From Poa pratensis (Eukaryota; Streptophyta; Magnoliopsida; Poales; Poaceae): DNA of 64,000 nucleotides. A program made the translations under genes and the position numbers. Shown piece by piece: positions 11,250-20,142 of this stretch. A model generated the notes under the pieces. The model searched no databases. It was given only the letters and a program-made list of their open reading frames with translations, and had not been told where the DNA came from. The DNA lies in the NCBI GenBank assembly GCA_947311845.1, contig CAMZMU010000040.1:65839564-65903563 (forward strand), given 5' to 3'. The number at the start of each line of letters is the position of its first letter. The first letter of the stretch is position 1.

Positions 11250-12360
11250 CCATCATATGCCGCAGTCACCCCGGTTGCATCCCGTATAGCCGTCTTCCGA
11301 CGGGTGCACCCAAAAAGCATAGGCCCCCGCTGCCCTGGCGTCCAAATGACGAAGCACGAATGGATCCAATGCGTAGCCTTGGCGATCACCTGAATAAAAT
11401 TAACAGCTCCAATATTGTTAAAGACTATATCAGTTAAACAATTTCAAAAAGCGCACACACCCCTACTGAATCTAAGTTTGTGTTGTCTTAACATGCAACC
11501 AACTTTTAAACATATTTGTGATATTGGTTGGAGGAGATAAACCAGAAGTAATATGAACTATTCTAAAAATAAGATCAATAAAGGGACATAAAATAAATAA
11601 ATGATAAATTGATTCCTCTGATTTGCAGAAACTACACATCTTACACCCATGCAGATTGCACTTAGCGAGATTATCTTTACTTTACAATGTTTTTAGTAGA
11701 AGAACCACATAAATTTTTTAATCTTCAATGGTACTTTTAACTTCCATAACTAATCACTGAGGAAGCTAGTGTGCCCACTTCACATGCGTTTAACTCTCAA
11801 CTACAAAATTCCTCATTGGATATATGTACCATCATCAACCGTTGATTTAAGTGTAACCATGAATTCCACTAGTTCCTGGTTAAATCCCATCTAAAACCAA
11901 CGTTTAAAGGAATTTCCAATTAAACATCCACAACAAGAACTTCTTTTTGTCGCACAATGTTATAAATTAAGGAATGTATACTATTTAGATAAGGCCGTGT
12001 CTCCTACAAAATAGCTTCCCATAAACAAATACTCATACCATTCAAAGAATAAAAGATCCCCTACTAAAAAAGTATTCTTTTACACACATCCAACCTTTTA
12101 AAAAATGTGATTCAGTCGGTTTTGCTTGGACTTGGGATAAATTAAGTATCATGATAGAGGTACTTGTTTTGCAAAAGCTCTTGCTGCACTCTCTCCTCGT
12201 TTAAAAGTTTAAATCGTTTGCTTAGAAATTTTTTAATTTCCAAGACTTCACCCTATACCACCTTGGGCTTTAGGTCGGCATATGATATTCCATTTGACCA
12301 GACTATATATTTGTTTTAGTCGATCGCTCTACAAGAAAAATTGTTGTTGTAAAAATGGAT
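11250..12360 (-). pseudogene. Degenerate LINE, C-terminal (zf-RVT) region
   Basis: In shifting minus-strand frames one reads KVPLKIK, then AKCNLHGCKMCSFC and EESIYHLF, the cysteine-rich zf-RVT module found after reverse transcriptase in plant LINEs. A further piece SYFVGDTALSK is seen near 12000. The same order of motifs occurs in the better-preserved LINE at 37567-39921 (IPLKIKVFTWYL, then TKCMFCPQDETIKHLFFEC). Many stops and frameshifts show it is dead. Boundaries are approximate. Confidence 0.65.
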
Positions 12361-12422
12361 ATCAACTATTTAAGAGGACTCTATCTCCATGTAGTTTATG
12401 ATGATCACTTTTAGGAAAACAT

Positions 12423-13544
12423 TTTTTTTTTTTTGAACAGGGAGAGGCCCCGAAGGGCCTGGATGCAATTATATTTCTGCGGTGCAGGTACAAATTACAG
12501 GAGGGACCTTTAGAAAAAGGAAAATTACAACTCCATCCCAACTAAATATAGAAAAGACCCTAGACAACTGATTAGGAATGCAATTGGGTCCTCTGTCACC
12601 GCCGATGAGAAACAAGCTCCAACTCCGGCCATCCGCACCAGCTCCGGGACAGAACCACTTGGAGATGGAGGGAAGAAATCCGCCGATGCGAGCTTGTGGT
12701 ATGGCCTCCGCATGGAGGTTGAGAAATTGCTTGGCTCTGAAGTCAGCATCGTAGACCACCAGATGGTCACCATGGTCGGAAGCATGAAGCTCCGAGAGTG
12801 TTCTTCAATTTGAAGCATCTCTTCTCCCAGGTTGTTGAAGCAGAAACGCAGCAGCACCATCATCTTCCTTCCGCAGCCACCATGGCATCTTGAAGGAAAG
12901 ATCCCAGTACTCCAAACGCCGCAACTCCAACTCCCTCTACACCTAAACCTCTGCTGCATCACCGTAAAAGCCAGCCCGCCATCGAACTCCAAAATCCCGC
13001 CACGATTTGGAGGAGGCAGACAGAAGAAAAAGTAGCAAGCAAAGAGGATCAGGGCCCCGACCTTAATGAAGAAGTCGTCCGAGCTCTGCATCATCACCGC
13101 CTTCGGATCCCACCATGGGAACGCCGCCGCGAGAAGCAGATGCACCACAAAGAGGTAGGGCTGGTCGGGGAGCCCCATCTCTGTACTTCCCCTGCGAGCC
13201 TTATTAGGAGGGATGCAAGAATCCTTCAACCTCCCTTGCAACTCCACCTGCCACCAGCGAGATGCAGCGAGGTGGTCAGAATCCATGGCGCGGCGGATCT
13301 GGCCGCCGAGATCCGCCGTCCTACCCTCAACTACTACGGCATATAGCCAGAAAAGAGCAAAAAGCTCAAGCAGCAACCTAGATCTACTATATACAAGCCT
13401 AGCTACGCATCGACGTCCACTCCGGGCAGCATCGCCGCCGGGGCAGAGCGACGAGCGAGCCGGCGATGCGGCGGGAAGAGTCGAGACGACTCTCAAGTAC
13501 TGTAGCGAGAGGAGAGCGGTGAGGGGGGGAAATGAGCGAGCCCC
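12423..13544 (-). mobile_element. Polyadenylated retroposon with 17-bp target duplication
   Basis: A poly(T) run at 12422-12434 is the poly(A) tail of a minus-strand insertion. CACTTTTAGGAAAACAT occurs at both 12406-12422 and 13545-13561 as a perfect 17-bp target duplication, typical of LINE-mediated retroposition. The 3' end just before the tail forms a small stem GGCCCTTCGGGGCC, like other retroposon tails in this window (19551, 56777). The body is about 1.1 kb. It could be a full-length non-autonomous element or a retrocopied transcript. Confidence 0.85.
12525..13286 (-). CDS. Uncharacterised 253-residue ORF inside the retroposon
   Basis: The frame opens at an ATG at 13286 (MDSDHLAASRWWQ) and stays open for 253 residues almost to the poly(A) tail. 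Three hydrophobic stretches are visible: about residues 43-58 (LFVVHLLLAAAFPWW), about 71-88 (IKVGALILFACYFFFCL), and one near the C-terminus (IAFLISCLGSFLYLVGM). No known domain is recognised. The frame is also open upstream of the ATG, so the openness may be a composition effect. It is listed as a candidate, not as an established gene. Confidence 0.25.
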   Translation of the reverse strand: MDSDHLAASRWWQVELQGRLKDSCIPPNKARRGSTEMGLPDQPYLFVVHLLLAAAFPWWDPKAVMMQSSDDFFIKVGALILFACYFFFCLPPPNRGGILEFDGGLAFTVMQQRFRCRGSWSCGVWSTGIFPSRCHGGCGRKMMVLLRFCFNNLGEEMLQIEEHSRSFMLPTMVTIWWSTMLTSEPSNFSTSMRRPYHKLASADFFPPSPSGSVPELVRMAGVGACFSSAVTEDPIAFLISCLGSFLYLVGMEL

Positions 13545-13561
13545 CACTTTTAGGAAAACAT

Positions 13562-14094
13562 ACATTGTTCAATTAAAAGTAAAGATGTTACTACAAAATA
13601 TAAAATTAAATGTGACTTTTTGGCATAAAAATATAATATTATATAATTAGAAGTTGGCAAATATATTTTTTATTGGATAACATGCACTTAATTGTTCTCT
13701 GATATATTAATTTTAGAGCCAAACAATTTATAGATAATATTTATTTTGACAGAATAAGAGAATATTGGATAACTAGATTGTGTTTCTCGCCGATGCGGTA
13801 GTGTTTTAGTCAATAGTTTAGTGGATGAATCACTCACTACACTATGGTAGTAGTTGGTTAAGAAAACACTAGCTCATCACCCAGTATTTGAACAGCCATC
13901 CTTTGGTCCAATAATGCATTAGTGCAAGTGCCCCAAACTTAATTGCAAGTGTGTAGTAGAGAGCCCACTGAAAACCCACACCGTATCAATCCTGTGGCAA
14001 GCAAATCCTGGGGCTTGTATATAGCTTACTAGTTACTACTCATGTTTGTTCGAACAATCCAACGGCGCCAAAACTTACAACTTGCATGCATTTG
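13562..14094. other. AT-rich spacer
   Basis: No gene or repeat recognised. It probably continues the sequence interrupted by the retroposon. Confidence 0.4.
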
Positions 14095-14114
14095 TGTTAT
14101 GGTATATGTTGACT

Positions 14115-14206
14115 TTTTTTTGGAAAAGGGAAAAATCCTAGCTTCTGTATCGAGTGATGCACACAACTGTTTATTAGGAAGTTTTAGAGTATTATTTGAG
14201 TTTACG
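14115..14206 (-). mobile_element. Short 5'-truncated retroposon (92 bp) inside the TRIM left LTR
   Basis: It begins with a poly(T) run, the tail of a minus-strand insertion, and is flanked by the 14-bp duplication GGTATATGTTGACT at 14101-14114 and 14207-14220. Confidence 0.85.
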
Positions 14207-14325
14207 GGTATATGTTGACTGCACTAGCTTTTTAATCAGACCAGTCTTTTGAATAGTTAGCTAGCGCATAAAGTTTTGACATGGTATCAGAGCCTAGAGT
14301 CTTGAGCTCGAGTCCTGACTTGTGC

Positions 14326-14610
14326 AATTTATTCTATTTTTTGTTGTGAAACAAAGTATAACGCATGCGCTCATATACACGCGCATACACTCACACCTAT
14401 GAACGCATACACGCACACCCTACCTCTATGAGCATCTCCGAAAGACTGAGCCGGCGGATCAGATCTTGATATTGACGAAGACACCACGGACGCCTCGCTG
14501 TCGACGAGAACGTCGCGTCCCATTGAAGAATATTCCTTCTAAATCAACTCTGATTGTTCGGGTACAAATACCCTCCTAACCATCTAACCACAGTTTTGTT
14601 CTCTATTCTA
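14326..14610 (-). mobile_element. tRNA-derived SINE, minus orientation
   Basis: Reverse-complemented, this matches the SINE at 14756-15056: a tRNA-like head with TGGTTAGATGGTTAGGAGGG, a central part with GGAATATTCTTCA.TGGGA, then CCGGCTCAGTCTTTCGGAG, and an A-rich end. It sits inside the TRIM internal region. Ends are approximate and no clear target duplication was found. Confidence 0.7.
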
Positions 14611-14755
14611 AAATTGGTTTAGTCTTCTTTGTGTCCACGTATACGTCTCTTGGGCATATCTCTGAGTCCACGTATTAGCCGAGGTGTATACCTCTGAGAT
14701 TTGTATGCACGTGTTTGCCTTTCCGAGTCACGGGTGAGAGGGGGTGTTATAATAT

Positions 14756-15056
14756 GAGAATTTGCCTATGGCAAGATGGTTAGAAGGGTGGTTGTACCCC
14801 TAGCCCACCAGAGTTCAAATCCTAGATTTGACATTGGTATTTCTCATTTAGGCGGAATATTCTTCAGTGGGAGGCGACGTACCCGTCGATAGCGAGACGT
14901 CTGTGGTGACTTCGTTAATCTCAAGACCCGACCGCCGGCTCAGTCTTTCAGAGGTACTCATAGGGGTAGGGTGTGCGTGCGTGCGTTCATAAGGTGAGTG
15001 TGTGCACGTGTATGTGAGCGTCTGCGTTGTACTGTGTTTCGCAAAAAAAAAAAAGA
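14756..15056 (+). mobile_element. tRNA-derived SINE with poly(A) tail
   Basis: The head has an A-box-like TGGCAAGATGGTTAG (14769-14783) and a B-box-like GAGTTCAAATCC (14811-14822), as expected for an internal RNA polymerase III promoter. The tail is an A run at 15043-15054. TGTTATAATAT at 14745-14755 and 15057-15067 is the 11-bp target duplication. It lies inside the right LTR of the TRIM and opposite in orientation to the SINE at 14326. Confidence 0.85.
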
Positions 15057-15141
15057 TGTTATAATATAGGTGGACTACACTAGCTCTTTTCATCGTACCG
15101 GTTTTTAAAAATAGTTGGTTAGCGCATGAAGTTTTACTCTC

Positions 15142-15149
15142 TATATATA
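15142..15149 (+). promoter_or_regulatory. TATA box of the PGIP-like gene
   Basis: CTATATATAC lies 66-73 bp upstream of the chosen ATG. It follows the end of the TRIM right LTR by about 5 bp, so everything upstream of it is mobile-element sequence. Confidence 0.6.
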
Positions 15150-15214
15150 CACGAGACATCGCACCACACGATGTGCACTTGATTCGTTTCAACCGCGTAC
15201 CTACAGATCCCAGG

Positions 15215-15940
15215 ATGCGGTCCTTCTATGCGACCATAGTCCTGTTCTTCCTCACCGGCGCGGAATCAGCATCTAGGAATGACTGCAACGCCGGCGACAA
15301 TGCGGCACTGGTCGCCGTCAAGGCGGCTTTCAACAACGCCTCCTACTTCGCGTCCTGGACGCCGGCCACCAAGTGCTGTCACTGGCGTGGCATCAAGTGC
15401 GAATACTTCCCGACCACCGGCCACGTCAACGTCATCGGCCTCGACATCGTGGAGGACGACAACGTCGCCGGCCCTATCCCCGGCGACGCCATTGTCGGGC
15501 TCACCAACCTCCAGGCCCTGACGCTGTACAAGGTTCCAGGCGTGTACGGCCCCATCCCCAAGGAGCTCGCTAGGATCTCCGGTCTCTTTGAGCTCACGGT
15601 CTCCGGGACCGGCGTGTCCGGCCCCGTGCCGTCCTACCTGGGCGCGCTCACTGCGCTCCAGTTCTTGGACCTCTCCTCCAACCGGCTCACCGGCGGCATC
15701 CCGCCATCGCTCGCCGCGCAGCCCCACATCACCAGCATCGACCTCAGCGGCAACCGGCTCAAAGGCGGAATCCCGGTGGAGGTGCTGAACCTGGACGGCC
15801 TGCAGTTCTTCAACGTCAGCAACAACAGGCTCTGCGGCATGGTGCCCAGTGGTTCTGTGGCGAGGTTCGGCGAGTCCGCCTTCCAGCACAACAAGTGCCT
15901 GTGCGGTGATGCTGCGCTCCCTCCATGCCAGACAAACTGA
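15215..15940 (+). CDS. Polygalacturonase-inhibitor-like LRR protein, shortened
   Basis: The single-exon frame encodes 241 residues. A signal peptide (MRSFYATIVLFFLTGAESAS) leads to a cysteine-paired N-cap (NDCNAGDNAALVAVKAAF ... ATKCCHWRGIKC). About five extracellular leucine-rich repeats of the LxxLxLSxNxLTGxIP type follow, then the C-terminal cap with CLCGDAALPPC. Plant PGIPs bind and inhibit fungal or insect polygalacturonases in the cell wall. Typical members have about 330 residues and ten repeats, so roughly four central repeats are missing, in frame and with both caps kept. The start at 15215 is preferred over 15173 because it begins the signal peptide and 15173 lies too close to the TATA box. 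Inhibitor activity cannot be assumed after the repeat loss. Confidence 0.9.
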   Translation: MRSFYATIVLFFLTGAESASRNDCNAGDNAALVAVKAAFNNASYFASWTPATKCCHWRGIKCEYFPTTGHVNVIGLDIVEDDNVAGPIPGDAIVGLTNLQALTLYKVPGVYGPIPKELARISGLFELTVSGTGVSGPVPSYLGALTALQFLDLSSNRLTGGIPPSLAAQPHITSIDLSGNRLKGGIPVEVLNLDGLQFFNVSNNRLCGMVPSGSVARFGESAFQHNKCLCGDAALPPCQTN

Positions 15941-15993
15941 TAATTACCAACGAAAAATCAGAAAGAAAACCACGCAAAGGCACTATAGTGCTA

Positions 15994-16215
15994 CTCCCTC
16001 CGTTTTTTTAGTTCGCATTATGCGTTTTCAAAGTCAAAACGTTGACAGTTTGACCAAATATATATAAAGAAATATCAACATTTATAATATTAAATGCATA
16101 TAATATGAAAATATATTTTATGATGATTCTACTAATACTAAAAGTTATATTGTAGCTGTTGATAATTTTCCTTTATAGTTGATCAAAATTTATAATGTTT
16201 GGATTTAACTAACCC
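15994..16215. mobile_element. Truncated mariner-type MITE
   Basis: The left end TACTCCCTCCGTTTTTTTAG with AT-rich body is present directly behind the PGIP-like gene. No matching right terminus is found, so the element is broken. Confidence 0.6.
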
Positions 16216-17014
16216 ATGTTTTTTTTAAATAAAGGCCGTAGCCCAGCTTTATAAAGATAAAGCCAACCACCACAAGTCAACATCTTCACGATATGTGTTT
16301 CAAAACATAAAGAAAAAGAACCCAATATAATTGTGTCCGAGTATGCAGCGGTAATGTGATATTTTAGTTAAAGTTCTCCTGATTGTACTATTTCCTATGC
16401 AGGCTGTTTGTTGGATTTTGTTATCTCTGATTGTACTAAAATAATCTGGTGCTAAACCGGTGATTAACTCAACATCTTTCCTTCCAAAAAACAAATCATT
16501 AATCTAAAACCCAAGCTACATGTTGTCTGTGGAACCCTTCCCCTGTCCATCTTTGCAAACTTGTTTTTTCTTAAGCCAAAACTTTTTATTGCCAAGAAAT
16601 CGGAAAGAGTCCGTTTTGAACTACACATACGGAAACCCTGATAACAACAAGCAAAGATGAGTGTATGGCCTAAGTATTAAGACCCCGAGAAGCATCTTTG
16701 CAACCTGTAGCAAGTGTCGGTGAGGTTAATGTAAGCAGCACAAAACACACTGCGTCTAGATTCGAGTTCGAGCAATGAGCATGCACGTTGTGATAAAACT
16801 CTACTCCGTAGTAATTTTTTCGCATCTGGCTAAGACTGTCGCTGGAGATGGACAGGGAATTGGATTTACTCCGCTGCCTCTGCATACAAGATACAGTTCA
16901 ACGGTACTCCGAACACTAATTACAGGACAATTAACTGGGCAACTGATGCTCCTGGCTGGCAATAATCTAATTACAGATGTTCTTGCCAAGAAGAGCGGGC
17001 CTCACGACGATCTT
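16216..17014. other. Retroposon 3' end and unassigned sequence
   Basis: At 16218 a poly(T) run followed by AAATAAAGGCCGTAGCCC and CTTTATAAAGATAAAG looks like the tail of a minus-strand LINE-related retroposon. No target duplication was found. The remainder holds nothing recognisable. Confidence 0.35.
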
Positions 17015-17790
17015 TGCGCCCTTTGTGCGGCCGTGCGGAAGTTGATGCCTACCATGTCGAAAAAAGCGTGTCAAATCCATAGTTTATGATCGGCCACAGC
17101 TTTAAGTATCACACTGCAATATCTTTTGTGGCCTCCTTTGTACAATCTTTTCCAACTCTAATAGACAGTTCTTCCAGCTCCAATGCATGCAGTCTATACT
17201 TACAAGCATCACACGAAATCCTCCTCCTGCATTCTCTTCCATGATCCGAGATGTTTCTTCTTCATTTGGTCCTCGCAAATAGTGCGGGTCAAACACAACA
17301 ACCACCGCCCTGCCGAACCTGTACATTGTGGATTCTGACATGCGTAGGTAGTCATCTACAGCATCTACATGTGCTCCATATGCAAGCATTCTCATATCAG
17401 CAGTGCACTTCTGGATGGATGAGAAACCAACTATTCCCACAGCATCCTTCTTCAACTTGAACCATGGATCGTACCCCCTCACAGCATGCACGATGTCGTT
17501 GAACAAACCACGGTTCATCCGAAAGCGTCGACGAAAATCCTTGACGGTGCATACTGGAACATCGGCAAAGTAATCGAAGACTAGCATGCAGTGTCCTTCC
17601 ATTCTCTGCATCGGCTTGGTCTTCTTCCTCCCAAACGACGAGCCTCCTCGTTTGGATGTGGCAGCGGCGGCCTCGTCAGCTTGAAGGTAGAAGACAGGCG
17701 AGGATCACCATATTCTCATCTTCCTCCTTGGTGATGGCGGCTTCTTCTTCCAGCAGCATCGCGGCCATCAACTCGTCGTCGCTATCCATC
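17015..17790 (-). pseudogene. PIF/Harbinger transposase (HARBI1/ALP1-like), broken
   Basis: From 17790 the minus strand starts MDSDDELMAAMLLEEE, then shifts frame after about 34 codons, and continues QRMEGHCMLVFDYFADVPV, FRRRFRMNRGLF and VGIVGFSSIQKCTADMRMLAYG. DCMHWSWKNC follows, the region with the DDE-nuclease motif of Harbinger transposases. A further frameshift follows and a TGA stands where LWIWHAFF would be expected. The remaining nuclease part after about 17015 is lost. At least two frameshifts and one stop make it non-functional. Confidence 0.85.
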
Positions 17791-18349
17791 TGCAATGCAA
17801 AGGGGATCGATCAATCACCCGATCGCCAGTGTACCAGCAATTCTGTCTAATACCAGGCGTACCAGCAATTCCGTCGAACACCTTGCAGGCAAGGCGAGTC
17901 GCGGAAGTCGCCAATACGGCCTGTGCAGAGTCGTCGACAGTCGGCCGGCTGGTCGGAAGTCAAATGCACGGCGAACTGCGAGGGCGGCGCGGCGGCGTCC
18001 AAGGGGTGCGAGGCGAGGGAAGAGGGGAGGAGGAGGCGGCGTTCCAAATCGTGGCGACGAGGAAAGGCGGCAAGATTGAGAATGAATTAGACGAGAAGAC
18101 GACGAGAACTATATTTACTGTCTCAGTGACAGGCATGGCCCACGCGTCGGAGGCCGACGTGGCGACGCGCGCAGTTTTGTCCGGCGTAGCCCATCGACTC
18201 CCCAAGCGGAGGGCGCAGGTTGGGCGTGCCGTACCAAAAAGGAGTCGCGCTGGACCATCATTTGGACGTCGTGAGTGGGAGCCGATTTTAGTCCGACACG
18301 CCCTAAAGGTCTTTGGGCGACCGTTTGGACGCCCTGAGTGGAGATGCTC
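17015..18349 (-). mobile_element. Harbinger-type DNA transposon, one end preserved
   Basis: The transposase remnant is followed on its 5' side by GC-rich sequence and then by a terminal motif GAGTGGAGATGCTC ending at 18349, followed by TTA (18350-18352), the 3-bp target typical of Harbinger. The opposite terminus was not found near 16600-17000, so the element is truncated. Confidence 0.55.
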
Positions 18350-18603
18350 TTACATGTTCTCGCTGCCAGGTCAATCTAGATTAAACGGTCTGGTGGATGA
18401 CATAGATGGAAAGAAACGCTCGCATCTTTACCCTACATGCCAGCAACATGGATGACATGAGGACGAAAATTCTGCAAGAGGCAAGCTTATGGAGCACGGC
18501 TGGACGTCACAGGACGACAAACTTGATGTAAAGACCGAGGAACCTGATTGACTTCCCTGACGATCTTTCTCTGTAGAGTAGTTTAGCATAGTTTAGCTAG
18601 CTG

Positions 18604-18771
18604 TTTCTTTCTTTCTTTGAGAAAATAAAACCCTACCAGGACTAGCCTTGGTGGCATTTATATAGTAGAAATCCACGGTGGTGAGAATTTTAAAAATCTG
18701 CTCCCGACAAGAGTTAAACTCAGGTTGATAGGAGAGGCACCGCAACGCTAACCACTGGACCACATCGGAAA
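18604..18771 (-). mobile_element. tRNA-derived SINE, minus orientation
   Basis: On the minus strand CCGATGTGGTCCAGTGG with TTAGCGTTGCGG gives an A-box-like head. GAGTTTAACTC (18711-18721) resembles a B box (consensus GGTTCGANTCC). The end near 18604 is rich in AAAG. The length of about 168 bp suits a short grass SINE. No target duplication was identified. Confidence 0.6.
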
Positions 18772-18865
18772 AACCTATATATCACGTACCACGAATGGTA
18801 ATAGCCACCCCTTGTTGGGCCGGCCCTGTTGGTAAGCACGCATTCTTACACTGTTTTTTTTTCTT

Positions 18866-19118
18866 TTCTGGTTTGAAAATGGTCCCGATTTTAAAAAAGT
18901 TTCTGATTTTTGAAAAATGGTTTTGTTTTTTTGAAAAATTCAATTTTGAAAATTGGTTCAGATTTTAAAAATATTCAGATTTAAAAATGGTTCCGATTTT
19001 TTAAAATGGTTCTGATTTCTTGAAATGGTGAAAAATTGTTTCGATTTTTGAAAATGGTTCCATTTTTTAAAATAACCATTTTCAAAAATGGTTCCGATTT
19101 TCAAAATGGTATTTTTCC
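18866..19118. repeat. Degenerate short-period repeat
   Basis: Variants of 'aaaatggttccgatttttt' recur many times. It resembles slippage-derived AT-rich repeats in grass intergenic DNA. Confidence 0.7.
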
Positions 19119-19801
19119 TTTTATTGTTTACTTAAAACAGAAAATAAAATAGAAAATAAAAAATAACAGATAAAATAACACTATCATCTTATGGGCCGCA
19201 TTCGAAGCGGCCATTAGTGGAACACCTCAACGGAGCTACGCGACCGGATGCTTTGCATCGCGTACCGCGCTATAGGAGCCCCCGACCACAGCCCCGTCCT
19301 CACACGGTTTCTTTCTTTCTTTGGCCGAGGCCTGGTTTTACCCGTTACCCTTCTTCTACTATCAATGAATGAGCAGCTCTAGTAAGGCGCAAAGAGACAA
19401 TGTGATGTGAAGATTGACATGGTCTTTTAGATTGAATGATCCTTGGTTAGAGAAGAAGTGAGCCTTTGTTTCTGTTGTGAGGCAATACATAAGATCATCC
19501 GCCGATAATTTCAGGTGCTTGGGAGTTGGGTCCCTCCGCATATTATTTTTTTGAAACGGAGGCTTACGCCTCATTCCATTTATTAAGAAGAATAGAGTTC
19601 GGTTAATTAGGGGGAAACCGGGCAAAAACCAGATACAAGCCCAAGAGTTAACATAAAAGAGCTACCTTGCTTGTTGCAGATTCGTCCAGCACTTCTCGGT
19701 ACTTTTTACCATGCATCAAATGTCAATGGGCCGGTGTCATTTTTTTTTGGCAGCGATATGAAGGCCGCAAGTAATGGCCAACATGCTAGCCACTTCATCC
19801 A
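19119..19801. other. Spacer with a retroposon tail
   Basis: At 19546 a poly(T) run leads into GAAACGGAGGCTTACGCCTC, a stem next to the tail, as in the retroposons ending at 12435 and 56777. A minus-strand retroposon probably runs rightwards from here, but its other end was not found. No gene seen. Confidence 0.4.
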
Positions 19802-19959
19802 CTCTCTCCGTTTTTTAACATAAGATGTTTTAGCTCCCTCACATGGCTAGGTGCAAACCCAAATGAGTGTACACATACATTAAAATATGTTCACATACAT
19901 GTAGATATATGTGAATGTGACCAAAAGCTAAAATATCTTATATTTATAAACGGAGGGAG
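19802..19959. mobile_element. Stowaway MITE (about 158 bp)
   Basis: Left end CTCTCTCCGTTTTTTAACAT and right end TTATAAACGGAGGGAG are inverted, with TA following at 19960. The left terminus has a mutated base and its flanking TA is altered. Confidence 0.85.
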
Positions 19960-20142
19960 TAGCAATCTACATATTTGCAGATAAAAAAAATCTACATATT
20001 TGGAGGCCTCGTCATTTCAAGAAGTTAGATGATTTAGCTGAGAGTAACTCCTATATGACAACCCTGTAACACAAAGGTCATGCTTAAGACCTATGTCCAG
20101 CTAAGACACTAAAAAAATTGCGCGTTAAAACAGATGCTCAAC

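Larger units (their letters stand above)
14095..15137 (+). mobile_element. TRIM/SMART-type miniature LTR element with three nested insertions
   Basis: The left LTR (14095-14281) starts TGTTAT and the right LTR (14745-15137) starts TGTTATAATAT. After removing the insertions each is about 81 bp, and they share words such as GTTAGC/TTAGCGCAT.AAGTTTT. A primer binding site TGGTATCAGAGCC (14282-14294), complementary to initiator Met-tRNA, follows the left LTR, and a purine tract GGGTGAGAGGGGG precedes the right LTR. No coding sequence is present. A retroposon scrap lies in the left LTR, one SINE in the middle and another SINE in the right LTR. A target duplication for the TRIM itself is not evident. 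Confidence 0.75.

Noticed and set aside
14769..14822. A/B-box pair considered as a tRNA gene
   Set aside because: There is no cloverleaf, and the sequence continues into a SINE body with poly(A) tail and target duplication.
15266..15889. Minus-strand frame of 207 codons opposite the PGIP-like gene
   Set aside because: It is an antisense shadow of a GC3-rich coding exon.
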